Positions 16,230 through 26,600 of a DNA stretch of 64,000 bases are shown here, piece by piece (position 1 is the first letter of the stretch; each line of letters opens with the position of its first letter). The stretch is from Oceanospirillum sp048268485. Its GTDB lineage: Bacteria > Pseudomonadota > Gammaproteobacteria > Pseudomonadales > Halomonadaceae. A model generated the notes under the pieces. The model had not been told where the DNA came from, did no database searches, and saw only the letters and a program-made list of their open reading frames with translations. The DNA is taken from the NCBI GenBank assembly GCA_048268485.1, contig JBLWVL010000005.1, positions 62,001 to 126,000 on the forward strand, given 5' to 3'. Made by a program: the position numbers and the translations under genes.

Positions 16230-18635
16230 ATGATGACCCGTATAAAAAAGTTCAGCCCTCTTACCATGCTTCTCCGTGCTGAGCAGGCTTTTATGTTGAA
16301 ACGGTTGTTATCCGCAAAACATATGCTGTCCGGAATTCTGATACTGCTGGGGCTTGGCATAGGAACGCAGGCTGTTGCTGCTCAATATGTCTTTGATGAC
16401 CTTCGGGTTGAAGGTTTGCAGCGGGTTTCAGCATCACGGGTATTCAGTGCCTTCCCTATTGAGCTGCATCAGCAGGTGGATAGTCAGGACTTGGTTGAGG
16501 CGAGTAAGTCTTTGTTCGAGACCGGCCTATTCGATGATGTCCGGCTTGAGCGTGATGGCCCTTTGCTTATTGTTGTGGTGCAAGAGCGTCCGGCGATCGA
16601 CAAAATCGTGATTACTGGTAACGATAAAATCAAGACCGAACAACTTGAACAAGGCTTAGCCCAGTCCGGATTGAAGGCTGGCCAGATTCTGCAACGGGTT
16701 ACCCTGGAACAGGTTGAGCTTGAGCTTGAGCGCATGTACCACGGTCTTGGCCGATACAGTGCCAGCATTAAGACTGAAATTGAATCAGTGGGCGAGAACC
16801 GGATTAATTTGAATGTAAAAATTCGGGAAGGTGATGTAGCGACGATTCGTCATATCAACTTTACAGGTAATGACCGGTTCGATAACGAGACGCTGGCAAA
16901 ACGCTTCGAGCTGGAAGTTAAGCCGAACTGGTCGCTGTTTTCATCTGCGAGTCAGTATTCTCGTCCTAAACTGCAAGGTGATATTGAGCGCTTGCGTAAC
17001 TGGTATCTGGACCGGGGTTATCTCAAGTTCAATGTGGATTCGACACAGGTATCGATAAGCCCTGACCGACTGGACGTATATATAACGGTGAATGTCACCG
17101 AGGGTGAACCTTACAGCATTCGTGAAATTAAGCTGAGTGGTGAGCTGGTCATTGAGCCTGATGAGATCCTTGAACTGATTGAACTTAACCCAGGTGATAC
17201 CTTCTCCCGAACTAAGATGGTTAACACTACAGAAGCGATTCGTAAGCGCCTTGGTGAGGAGGGCTTCACCTTCGCTAATGTTAATGCCGTACCAGAGCTT
17301 CATGATGACCAGACGGTTACTTTGACATTGATGGTGGACCCCGGTAGGCGTACTTATGTTCGCCGAATCAATTTTTCCGGCAATGTCACAACGAAAGATG
17401 AAGTCCTTCGTCGGGAAATTACCCAGATGGAGGCAGGAACAGCTTCTACCGATGCGATTAAAAACTCCAAGACACGGCTTGAGCGCCTGGGGTATTTTAA
17501 ATTTGTTCAGGTCGATACCCCAAGGGTCAGCGGTGTTGACGATCAGATCGATGTTAACTACACCGTTGAGGAACAGCCCTCCGGTAGTTTAAGCGCTTCT
17601 ATCGGCTATTCTCAAAACAGTGGCATTATTTTCGGCACGGGTGTTCAGCAGGCGAACTTCCTGGGAAGTGGTACCAATGTTGGTTTTAATATCAGCCGCA
17701 GCGATACAGTTCAGAAGCTGGACTTCTCTATTTTTGACCCTTACTACACACTTGATGGGGTCAGTCGTGGGATCAATGTTTTCTATCAGGAAAGTAATCT
17801 CGAAGACTCAGATATCAGCGGTTTTGCTACGGACTCATATGGTGCAAAAGTCAGTTTTGGATATCCTATAACAGAAACCGCCCGGGTTGGCTTAACGCTC
17901 GGAGCTGACAATACCCGTATCTATACGGGTGATGATCCGGTGGAGGAAGTTCTTACATTTATTGCGGATGAAGGTGATAACCACTCGGCCTTTAAAGTTG
18001 GGGGTTATATTACTGATAATCAGCTGAATCGTGGTGTCATGGCTACGGACGGTAGTTATAACAAGTTATCCGCTGAGGTTGCTGTGCCCGGTAGCGATAT
18101 GACTTTCTTTACTTTGGAATATAAAAATCGTTACTTTATTCCGATCAATGATGATTATTCTGTGAAGTTCCGAACAGACCTGGGTTATGCCGACGGCTAT
18201 GGTAGTGATAGTTTACTACCTTTCTATGAGCACTATTTTGCCGGTGGGCTGGGGTCAGTACGAGGATATAGCGGTAACTCTTTAGGGCCTAAGAGTACCC
18301 CAACGGATGATGATGATCCTTCCGCATTTGGGGGTAATGTTCTGGTGGAAACCGGTGTGGAGCTGATCTATCCATTATGGTTTGTCGAGGACAGGAGTAG
18401 TTTGCAGACTGTTGTTTTCCTGGATGGCGGTAATGTCTTTATGACCGAGTGCAGCCGGGTATCAACTAACTGCACTGAGGGTGTTGAGCTGTCAGAGCTG
18501 CGTTGGTCCGCAGGGCTTGGGCTGACCTGGTTGTCTCCTATCGGGCCTTTGGATTTTAGTATTTCTAAAGCATTAAATGCGTCCAGTGATGACGATACCG
18601 AGTTCTTCCAGTTCTCGATTGGCCAGACATTCTGA
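16230..18635 (+). CDS. bamA: Outer membrane protein assembly factor BamA
   Basis: BamA is the Omp85 core of the complex that folds beta-barrels into the outer membrane. The product shows a signal peptide, five POTRA repeats (about residues 50-450) and a C-terminal 16-strand barrel ending in phenylalanine (FSIGQTF); the GGLGSVRGYSG segment is the conserved VRGF/Y loop. The start is uncertain: tandem ATGs at 16230 have little ribosome site, while ATG 16293 (MLKRLLSAKHMLSG) gives a more normal signal peptide ending in TQAVAA. skp follows after 25 bases. Confidence 0.95.
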   Translation: MMTRIKKFSPLTMLLRAEQAFMLKRLLSAKHMLSGILILLGLGIGTQAVAAQYVFDDLRVEGLQRVSASRVFSAFPIELHQQVDSQDLVEASKSLFETGLFDDVRLERDGPLLIVVVQERPAIDKIVITGNDKIKTEQLEQGLAQSGLKAGQILQRVTLEQVELELERMYHGLGRYSASIKTEIESVGENRINLNVKIREGDVATIRHINFTGNDRFDNETLAKRFELEVKPNWSLFSSASQYSRPKLQGDIERLRNWYLDRGYLKFNVDSTQVSISPDRLDVYITVNVTEGEPYSIREIKLSGELVIEPDEILELIELNPGDTFSRTKMVNTTEAIRKRLGEEGFTFANVNAVPELHDDQTVTLTLMVDPGRRTYVRRINFSGNVTTKDEVLRREITQMEAGTASTDAIKNSKTRLERLGYFKFVQVDTPRVSGVDDQIDVNYTVEEQPSGSLSASIGYSQNSGIIFGTGVQQANFLGSGTNVGFNISRSDTVQKLDFSIFDPYYTLDGVSRGINVFYQESNLEDSDISGFATDSYGAKVSFGYPITETARVGLTLGADNTRIYTGDDPVEEVLTFIADEGDNHSAFKVGGYITDNQLNRGVMATDGSYNKLSAEVAVPGSDMTFFTLEYKNRYFIPINDDYSVKFRTDLGYADGYGSDSLLPFYEHYFAGGLGSVRGYSGNSLGPKSTPTDDDDPSAFGGNVLVETGVELIYPLWFVEDRSSLQTVVFLDGGNVFMTECSRVSTNCTEGVELSELRWSAGLGLTWLSPIGPLDFSISKALNASSDDDTEFFQFSIGQTF

Positions 18636-18660
18636 CGCGCAAAAATAAAGGAGAGCCTGT

Positions 18661-19206
18661 ATGACTCGCTTTGCACGCATATTAAGTACCTTTCTGGCAC
18701 TGGTGATGGTGGCCTCTGGCACCGCCTATGCTGATACGGGTAATGATTTTGTTCCGACTAAGATAGCTGTGCTGGATTGGCGGGCTGCGTTGCTTGGCAC
18801 TGATCAGGCGCGGGATGCATTCAGAGCGATCCGGGAGGCTTTGAGTCAGGATCAACAGGAGATCCAAACCCTTGCTGATGAGGCCAAACAGTTACAGGCG
18901 CAGCTCAAAAAAGATGCTGAGACTCTCAGTGCTGATGAAAAGCGTCAACTGAGTAAGGATATTCAGGAAAAAGCTGAGGAGTATCAGTTTCTGGGGCAGC
19001 GCCTGCAAAAAGAGCAGCGTCAAAGGCAGGAGGCTTATATCCGTAGTGTCCGGCCTCAGTTGGACGATGCGGTTCGGCAGGTTATTGAAGCCCACAAAAT
19101 TGACCTTTTATTGGATCGGCAGGCGGTTACATTCGTTCACAGCCGCTTGGATATCACGCCTGATGTGATTACTCAACTCAATACAATGCAGGCTGCTCAT
19201 CAGTAG
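18661..19206 (+). CDS. skp: Periplasmic chaperone of the OmpH/Skp family
   Basis: Skp is a jellyfish-shaped trimeric chaperone that carries unfolded outer-membrane proteins to the BamA complex. The 181 residues start with a signal peptide (MTRFARILSTFLALVMVASG, cleavage probably after ATG-coded residues ending AYA), then a short beta segment KIAVLDWRAAL and a long Gln/Glu/Lys-rich coiled coil from about 55 to 135. An AAGGAGAG ribosome site lies before the ATG. Position between bamA and lpxD is standard. Sequence is divergent, as usual for the family. Confidence 0.9.
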   Translation: MTRFARILSTFLALVMVASGTAYADTGNDFVPTKIAVLDWRAALLGTDQARDAFRAIREALSQDQQEIQTLADEAKQLQAQLKKDAETLSADEKRQLSKDIQEKAEEYQFLGQRLQKEQRQRQEAYIRSVRPQLDDAVRQVIEAHKIDLLLDRQAVTFVHSRLDITPDVITQLNTMQAAHQ

Positions 19207-19275
19207 CCACTTGTAATGGCCATCGTTCTGAAATCTTCATATCCGCTTTTTTAGATACGTAATAAGGACACAACA

Positions 19276-20346
19276 ATGACTCACCTTTCTGATGCTCCAA
19301 TTGCTGGCCGTGAATACACACTGGGCTACCTTGCGGAGATACTGAAAGGTGAGTTACATGGTGATGCTTCTGCGGTTGTAAGAGGGTTGGCAACACTGCA
19401 AAGTGCTGATGCGACCCAGGCCAGTTTTCTGGCCAACCCCGCCTATCAGAAATATCTGGCAAATTGTCAGGCTGGTGTTGTATTGCTCAGAGAAGAGTTA
19501 GCAGGCCTGTGTCCGGTCAACTGTATTCTGCTCCACAATCCCTATGCTGGTTATGCGCGACTGACGCAGCTGTTTAGCTCTGTGCCTTCGTGCATTCCGG
19601 GTATACACCCTCAGGCTGATGTTCATCCGGATGCGAAGGTTTCTCCAAATGCTCAGGTCGATGCTTTTGCTGTTATCGAAGCAGGGGCTGAAGTAGGTGA
19701 TGGGACTGTTATTGGTACTCATTGTCATGTCGGCCGAAACACAATCATTGGCAATGGTTGCCGACTGTTTCCCAATGTCACGCTATATCACGATGTTGTT
19801 CTGGGTTGCGAGGTAACCTTGCACAGCAGCTGCGTCATCGGTGGTGATGGTTTTGGATTTGCACCTGAAAATGGCCGTTGGGTAAAGATTGCTCAGCTGG
19901 GTGGTGTTATCATAGGCGACCGGACAGAAGTTGGTGCTAACACCAACATTGACCGAGGAGCCCTTGATGACACGGTTATTGGCTCGGATGTCATTATCGA
20001 TAGCCAGGTTCAGATTGCTCATAATGTCAGGGTTGGTGACGGTACTGCTATTGCCGGCTGTGTTGGTATTGCAGGCAGTAGTTCAATTGGGCGCAATTGC
20101 CTGATTGGTGGTTCGAGTAATATTGCCGGGCATTTAAGTATCTGCGATGGCGTAACCCTGAATATGACCACCAGTGTGACCGGTGATATTCGGGAGCCCG
20201 GTCATTACTCATCCGGAACAGGTATGTCTGATATGCGTACCTGGCGTAAGAATGCGGTGCGGTTTAATCAGCTGGATAGGCTGGCTAAACGGGTGGTTAA
20301 GATTGAGAAAAGCTTGTCACCTGCTGCAAATAAAGAAAAAACTTAA
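19276..20346 (+). CDS. lpxD: UDP-3-O-(3-hydroxyacyl)glucosamine N-acyltransferase
   Basis: LpxD adds the N-linked hydroxyacyl chain in the third step of lipid A synthesis. The 356 residues consist of an N-terminal uridine-binding domain (to about 100), a left-handed beta helix of hexapeptide repeats (about 105-310) and a C-terminal helix. The catalytic histidine region is near IGGDGFGFAPENGRW. It starts the lpxD-fabZ-lpxA-lpxB block. Confidence 0.96.
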   Translation: MTHLSDAPIAGREYTLGYLAEILKGELHGDASAVVRGLATLQSADATQASFLANPAYQKYLANCQAGVVLLREELAGLCPVNCILLHNPYAGYARLTQLFSSVPSCIPGIHPQADVHPDAKVSPNAQVDAFAVIEAGAEVGDGTVIGTHCHVGRNTIIGNGCRLFPNVTLYHDVVLGCEVTLHSSCVIGGDGFGFAPENGRWVKIAQLGGVIIGDRTEVGANTNIDRGALDDTVIGSDVIIDSQVQIAHNVRVGDGTAIAGCVGIAGSSSIGRNCLIGGSSNIAGHLSICDGVTLNMTTSVTGDIREPGHYSSGTGMSDMRTWRKNAVRFNQLDRLAKRVVKIEKSLSPAANKEKT

Positions 20347-20413
20347 AACAGACAGAAGCGTATAATGCGCACCTGTTGCCAAGAGGCAGTCAGGTTTTTT
20401 TGAGGTTGAATGA

Positions 20414-20857
20414 ATGGTCATGGACATTAACGAAATTAAAGAATACTTACCCCACCGTTATCCTTTTCTGCTGGTTGACCGTGTTGTGGAGATGGAGCTG
20501 GGTGAGTCAATCGTTGCCTACAAGAATGTAACGGTAAACGAGCCTTTCTTTAATGGACACTTTCCTCATCACCCGGTAATGCCGGGGGTACTGATTATTG
20601 AGGCTATGGCTCAGGCAGCGGGCATTCTTGGTTTTAAAACCATGGAGAAGAAACCAGCTGATGGCCATATCTATTACTTCGTTGGTAGTGACAAGGTGCG
20701 CTTTAAGCGTCCGGTTGTTCCGGGAGACCAACTAAAGCTGGAGGCAACAGTTGTGGGTACTCCTCGCCGGGGTATCTGGCGTTTCGACTGTAAGGCGACA
20801 GTTGATGGTGAACTCGCTTGTCAGGGTTCAATTTTGTGCGCAGAGAGAGAACTGTGA
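20414..20857 (+). CDS. fabZ: 3-hydroxyacyl-[ACP] dehydratase FabZ
   Basis: FabZ dehydrates 3-hydroxyacyl-ACP in fatty acid elongation and competes with LpxA and LpxD for hydroxyacyl-ACP. The 147-residue hot-dog-fold protein has the catalytic histidine in GHFPHHPVMPGVLIIEAMAQ and the glutamate in the same helix. A TGAGG site precedes the ATG at 20414; ATG 20420 is also possible. It overlaps lpxA by 3-4 bases. Confidence 0.97.
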   Translation: MVMDINEIKEYLPHRYPFLLVDRVVEMELGESIVAYKNVTVNEPFFNGHFPHHPVMPGVLIIEAMAQAAGILGFKTMEKKPADGHIYYFVGSDKVRFKRPVVPGDQLKLEATVVGTPRRGIWRFDCKATVDGELACQGSILCAEREL

Positions 20858-21627
20858 GTCTGATTCATCCAACAGCTATTGTTGATCCATCAGCGGTAAT
20901 TGCCGCTGATGTAGAGATTGGGCCTTATTCCATTATCGGCCCGGATGTAGAGATTGGGGCGGGTACCTGGATTGGTCCTCACGTTGTTATCACCAAGCTG
21001 ACGACCATCGGCAAAGGCAACAAAATCTATCAGTTTGCCTCTGTGGGTGAGGATTGCCAGGATAAGAAGTACGCTGGTGAACCTACTCGTCTGATTATCG
21101 GTGACAACAACGAAATTCGGGAAGGTTGCTCCATTCACCGCGGTACTGTGCAGGATGAAGGTGTCACCCGTATTGGCAACAACAACCTGATTATGACAAC
21201 AGTGCATATTGCCCATGATGTTGTCATTGGCAATAACACGATCATCGCATCCGATGCCTCTATTGCTGGTCACGTTAAAATTGGTGACTGGGCTATCATT
21301 GGTGGTGCGTCTGCGATTCACCAGTTCTGTCACATCGGCCCTCACTCAATGTGCGGTGGTGCCAGTTATATTTCCAAGGATATCCCTGCCTATGTAATGG
21401 TCAGTGGTAACCCGGCTGAGTCTCACAGTATTAATGCTGAAGGGCTGAAGCGTCGTGGCTTCTCTGCAGGAGCTATCAGCGAGTTGCGCCGGGCCTATAA
21501 AACGGTTTTCCGCAAGGGACTTCGATTGGATACGGCCATCAGTGAACTTGAAAATGGTGATGTAGGCAAAGAGTTGTCTGTCTTTATTCAAAGCCTTAAA
21601 GGATCAGGTCGCGGCATTATTCGCTGA
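20854..21627 (+). CDS. lpxA: UDP-N-acetylglucosamine O-acyltransferase
   Basis: LpxA performs the first acylation of lipid A synthesis, using hydroxyacyl-ACP. The start is a GTG at 20854 that overlaps the fabZ stop (GTGA), preceded by a GAGAGAG site; it gives MSLIHPTAIVDPSAVI and 257 residues. The N-terminal two thirds are hexapeptide repeats of a left-handed beta helix, with the catalytic histidine in LIMTTVHIAHDVVIGN; the C-terminal part is helical. The overlap points to translational coupling with fabZ. Confidence 0.96.
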   Translation: MSLIHPTAIVDPSAVIAADVEIGPYSIIGPDVEIGAGTWIGPHVVITKLTTIGKGNKIYQFASVGEDCQDKKYAGEPTRLIIGDNNEIREGCSIHRGTVQDEGVTRIGNNNLIMTTVHIAHDVVIGNNTIIASDASIAGHVKIGDWAIIGGASAIHQFCHIGPHSMCGGASYISKDIPAYVMVSGNPAESHSINAEGLKRRGFSAGAISELRRAYKTVFRKGLRLDTAISELENGDVGKELSVFIQSLKGSGRGIIR

Positions 21628-21685
21628 CAGCGACTATACTGCACCGGCATATATCATCAGTCGATAGATTTACAGGAAGACTCTC

Positions 21686-22879
21686 ATGTCTGATCAGGCT
21701 CAGATTGAACGGCAAAAGCCACTGAGAATTGCTATCGTAGCCGGCGAGTTATCCGGTGATATTCTGGGATCCGGTTTGATTCGGGAATTCAGGAAACTCC
21801 ACCCTAAGGCGGAGTTTTTTGGTATTGGTGGCCCGCGAATGCAGCAGGAAGGTTTTATCAACCACTGGCCGATGGATCGCCTCTCCGTGATGGGATTGGT
21901 TGAAGTACTGGGTCGTCTGCGTGAGCTATTGAATATCCGAAAGGAAGTTCGGGATTTTTGTCTGCAAGAGAAACCTGATCTTTTTGTGGGTATCGATGCG
22001 CCTGATTTTAATCTGACCCTTGAGGGTTGGGTGCGTGATGCGGGAATCCCTGTGGCGCATTATGTTTCACCATCGGTGTGGGCCTGGAAGCAAGGGCGGC
22101 TAAAAAAAATCGCCCGGTGTGTTGATCAGATGCTGACACTGCTGCCCTTTGAGGCGGATTTCTATCATCGTAAGAACATTCCTGTCACATTTGTTGGCCA
22201 CCCATTAGCGGATGAGTTACCGATGGATGTGGATCAGAATGCCTGTCGCGATCAGCTGGGGTTGAGCAGAGAGCATCCGGTGCTGGCTGTTTTACCGGGT
22301 AGCCGCAGTAATGAAGTGAAATACCTCGGACAGACATTTATCGACACGGCGCTGAGGTGTTGCGAATTGATGCCCGGCCTTCAGGTTGCTATTCCCTGTG
22401 CAAATGAGTTGAGACGTCAGCAGATTGAAGAGCAGCTGGTCGTTGTTAAGCCCGAATTGCGACAGTGCTTTCACCTGTTTGATGGTATGTCCCGTGAAGT
22501 GATGAGTGCTTCTGATACCGTACTTCTGGCCTCAGGAACAGCAGCTCTGGAAGCGATGTTGTTAAAAAAACCTATGGTTGTGGCATACAAAATGGCTTGG
22601 CTCACCCATGCCATTATCAGTCGTATGATAAAGGTGGGTCATATCTCCCTGCCGAATCTGATTGCCGGAGAGGAGCTGGTTCCTGAGATGATACAGGATG
22701 AAGCTAATGTTGATTCTCTGAGTGAGCTGCTTCTGGATCGCCTGCAGAAGCCTGATAATTATCGGGCTCTTGTTGAGCGCTTCTATCAGATGCACCACGA
22801 GTTGAAACGGGAAGCCAGCCGGGTTGCGGCAAAAACACTCTCCGATCTGATACAAGAACGTCAGAGCCAGCGCCTGTAG
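21686..22879 (+). CDS. lpxB: Lipid-A-disaccharide synthase
   Basis: LpxB is the membrane-associated GT19 glycosyltransferase that joins UDP-diacylglucosamine and lipid X. The 397 residues start with the conserved RIAIVAGELSGDILG, followed by HYVSPSVWAWKQGRLKKI and, in the C-terminal Rossmann domain, the donor-binding region from VLPGSRSNEVKYLG to ASGTAALEAML. It follows lpxA by 58 bases in the conserved lipid A block. Confidence 0.97.
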   Translation: MSDQAQIERQKPLRIAIVAGELSGDILGSGLIREFRKLHPKAEFFGIGGPRMQQEGFINHWPMDRLSVMGLVEVLGRLRELLNIRKEVRDFCLQEKPDLFVGIDAPDFNLTLEGWVRDAGIPVAHYVSPSVWAWKQGRLKKIARCVDQMLTLLPFEADFYHRKNIPVTFVGHPLADELPMDVDQNACRDQLGLSREHPVLAVLPGSRSNEVKYLGQTFIDTALRCCELMPGLQVAIPCANELRRQQIEEQLVVVKPELRQCFHLFDGMSREVMSASDTVLLASGTAALEAMLLKKPMVVAYKMAWLTHAIISRMIKVGHISLPNLIAGEELVPEMIQDEANVDSLSELLLDRLQKPDNYRALVERFYQMHHELKREASRVAAKTLSDLIQERQSQRL

Positions 22880-22936
22880 GCTCAAAACTGATGCTTCTGA
22901 ACAAATATTTAAAACGACTTAATCATTGAGGCGATC

Positions 22937-23542
22937 ATGGCACAAGACTGGCCCGAACTGAACATTCCTTATCAGGGCAAACTGCTTGCTGGTGTTGATG
23001 AAGTAGGGCGCGGGCCTTTGGTTGGTTCAGTGGTTACTGCAGCGGTGATTCTGGACCCTGAGCAACCCATTGAAGGCCTGACCGATTCCAAGAAACTCAG
23101 TGAGAAAAAGCGCGAGCTGTTTTTTGAGCAGATCAAAGAGAAAGCACTGGCATGGCATATTGCTGAATGTTCGGTAGAAGAGATTGATCGTTTGAATATC
23201 CTGCATGCCACTATGCTGGCTATGCAGCGTGCCGTGTCCGGATTGAAGGTTGCCGCAGAGTTTGTGCTGGTTGATGGCAATCGTTGCCCTGAGCTTCCCT
23301 GTCCATCGATGGCTGTAGTGAAAGGTGATCTGCGCCATAGTGCGATCAGTGCGGCATCTATTTTGGCAAAGGTTTATCGGGATCGTCAGATGGCCGAACT
23401 TGAACTTGAGTATCCTGGTTACGGGTTTGGCAAGCATAAAGGTTATCCCACCAGGCAGCACTTTGAGGCACTGGAAAAACTGGGACCTATTCCACAGCAC
23501 AGAAGATCCTTTAAGCCGGTCCAGCGACGGCTTGAACTCTAA
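22937..23542 (+). CDS. rnhB: Ribonuclease HII
   Basis: RNase HII removes single ribonucleotides misincorporated in DNA and RNA primers. The 201-residue protein has the catalytic acidic residues in AGVDEVGRGPLVG (D21, E22), in VLVDGNRCPEL and in the ASILAKVYRDRQM segment. It lies in the standard lpxB-rnhB-dnaE order. Confidence 0.96.
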   Translation: MAQDWPELNIPYQGKLLAGVDEVGRGPLVGSVVTAAVILDPEQPIEGLTDSKKLSEKKRELFFEQIKEKALAWHIAECSVEEIDRLNILHATMLAMQRAVSGLKVAAEFVLVDGNRCPELPCPSMAVVKGDLRHSAISAASILAKVYRDRQMAELELEYPGYGFGKHKGYPTRQHFEALEKLGPIPQHRRSFKPVQRRLEL

Positions 23543-23689
23543 TCAGTCAAAGCTGAACCTGTTCTATACGGTCGATCTTAAGTCTGTGGCTTCCTTGCAG
23601 TTAAGTGCGTTGTTCGTTAGCCATTGTCAGACACCTGTTCGTCTGAAATTTGATTGTGTGACCCATTTCGTTATCCCTGCGAGACCTTT

Positions 23690-26600
23690 ATGAATCCCTC
23701 TTTTGTTCACCTGCGCATACACACCGAATACTCACTGGTTGATGGCCTGGTAAAGATCAAAAAACTGCCCGGTAAGCTTGAAGAGCTGAAGATGCCTGCA
23801 TTAGGTATTACTGACGAGTCCAATATGTTCGCGTTGGTCAAGTTTTATAAAACGATGCAGGGGGCTGGTATTAAACCGATCTCAGGGGCTGATATCTGGC
23901 TGGAAAATACCACTGATCCGGCCAAACCTTACCGCATGACCCTGTTGGCGATGAATAACACCGGTTATCGCAATATCACCGAACTCGTTTCACGCGGTTA
24001 CCTGGAAGGTCAGCATCAGGGGCGGAATATCCTTAAGGATGAATGGTTAGCAGAGCAGTCTGAAGGGTTGATTGCCCTATCAGGTGCGAAAGAGGGTGAG
24101 ATTGGCCGCTTGCTGGTTGGAGGTCATTACCCGGAAGCCCGGACAGCTTTACAGAAATGGATGCAGCTGTTTCCCGGTCGCTTTTATCTTGAGCTGCAGC
24201 GTACCTTCCGGCCTGATGATGAACTCTGTGTCCATGAGTCCGTGAAACTGGCCAGTGAGTGTCAGTGTCCGGTTGTCGCCACCAACGATGTACGTTTTCT
24301 TGAGCGGGAAGATTTCTGGGCACATGAGACCCGGGTTTGTATTGGTGAGGGGCGAGCGCTGGACGACCCGCATCGTAATAAGAGCTACTCAGAAGAGCAA
24401 TATCTGAAGTCTCAGGAGGAGATGGCGGAGCTGTTCAGTGATATACCTGAGGCACTGCAGAACAGCGTCGAAATAGCCAAGCGCTGCACGATCGAGGTTC
24501 AGTTAGGAAAATATTTTCTGCCGGATTTCCCGATACCTGAGGGAATGAGCATGGAAGACTTCTTTCGTAAGGTCTCCCATGACGGTTTGACCGAGCGATT
24601 AGAGCAGCTGTTTGATACTCATGCTAAAGACTTCCCTCAGAAGGAAAAAATCTACCGTGAGCGACTGGATTTTGAGCTGGAGACTATCATCTCTATGGGG
24701 TTCCCCGGTTACTTTTTGATTGTAATGGACTTTATCCAGTGGTCAAAAAATAACGGTGTACCTGTAGGGCCAGGCCGAGGTTCCGGTGCCGGCTCTCTGG
24801 TGGCCTACGCTCAGAAAATTACCGATCTTGACCCTCTGGAATATGATCTTCTGTTTGAACGTTTTCTCAACCCAGAACGTGTTTCCATGCCCGACTTTGA
24901 TGTCGATTTTTGTATGGATGGTCGTGACCGGGTTATCGATTATGTTGCGGAGACTTATGGCCGGAACGCCGTCTCTCAGATCGCTACCTTCGGTACTATG
25001 GCGGCAAAAGCGGTGGTGCGGGATGTCGCCCGTGCTCAGGGAAAGCCCTATGGTTTGGCAGATAAGCTCTCCAAAATGATCCCGTTTGAAGTTGGGATGA
25101 CTCTTGAGAAAGCGTATGAACAGGAAGAGCCTCTACGAGATTTTCTTGCTAACGATGAGGATGCCGGAGAGATCTGGGAGATGGCCCTTAAGCTTGAAGG
25201 TACTGTTCGGGGTACCGGTAAGCATGCTGGTGGTGTGGTTATCTCGCCAACTAAGTTGACCGATTTCTCGCCGATTTTCTGTGAAGAGGGTGGTTCAAGC
25301 CTTGTGGCGCAGTTCGATAAAGATGATGTGGAGGCTGCCGGCCTGGTGAAGTTTGACTTCCTGGGCCTTCGAACGCTGACCATTATCGACTGGGCGATTA
25401 AGGTGATGCAGGACAAGGGCTACACTGACTTTGATATCGCCAAGATTCCTCTTGATGACCAGCCAACCTTTGAACTGTTGCAGCAAGGGGAAACCACTGC
25501 AGTATTCCAGCTGGAATCCAGGGGTATGAAAGACCTGATCAAGCGTCTGAAGCCCAGCTGTTTCGAAGATATCGTGGCACTGGTGGCCTTGTTCCGTCCC
25601 GGGCCACTACAGTCGGGCATGGTTGATGACTTTATTAAACGTAAACACAATCTTGAACCGGTTTCTTACCCCCACCCGGATTATAATCATGACAGCCTGA
25701 TCCCTGTACTGAAGCCAACCTACGGCATCATTCTCTATCAGGAACAGGTGATGCAAATCGCTCAGGTGATGGCCGGATATACACTGGGCGGCGCAGATAT
25801 GCTGCGCCGTGCAATGGGTAAGAAGAAGCCGGAGGAGATGGCCAAGCAGCGTGGCGGCTTTATCGAAGGTTGTAAAAATAACAATATCGACGCTGACCTG
25901 GCAGGTAATATCTTTGACCTGGTAGAAAAATTTGCCGGTTATGGTTTCAACAAATCCCATTCCGCAGCCTATGCACTGGTTTCCTATCAGACCGCTTATC
26001 TGAAGCGCCATCACCCGGAAGCCTTTATGGCAGCGGTACTATCTACCGAAATGCAGAACACTGACAAAGTGGTCACGCTGGTGGAAGAGTGCCGTCACAT
26101 GAAGTTGCCGCTGACACCGCCGGATGTAAATGCCGGTGACTTTAAGTTCACCGTGAACGATGACAATGAAATTGTCTACGGCTTAGGTGCTATTAAAGGT
26201 GTCGGTGAAGGGCCAATTGACTCTATTGTGGTGGCGCGAAAAGAGGGGGGGCCTTTTACCGACCTTTTTGATTTTTGTGGCCGTACCGATTCCCGAAAAT
26301 TGAATAAACGTACCGTTGAAGCTCTGATTCGTAGTGGTGCACTGGATAAATTGGGCCCGAATCGGGCGGTCATGCTGGCGAGCCTCGAAGATGCCTTTAA
26401 AGCGGCAGAGCAAAGTACAGTGAATGCCAATATTGGCATGATGGATATGTTTGGTGAGATTGAAGCCGAGCAGGATACAGACCCTTATGAGGAGTACCGT
26501 CATGTACGCCAATGGACGGATAAGGAACGTCTAAAAGGTGAAAAGGACACCCTGGGTATCTATCTGACCGGGCACCCATTTGATGAATATGAAGCGGAAG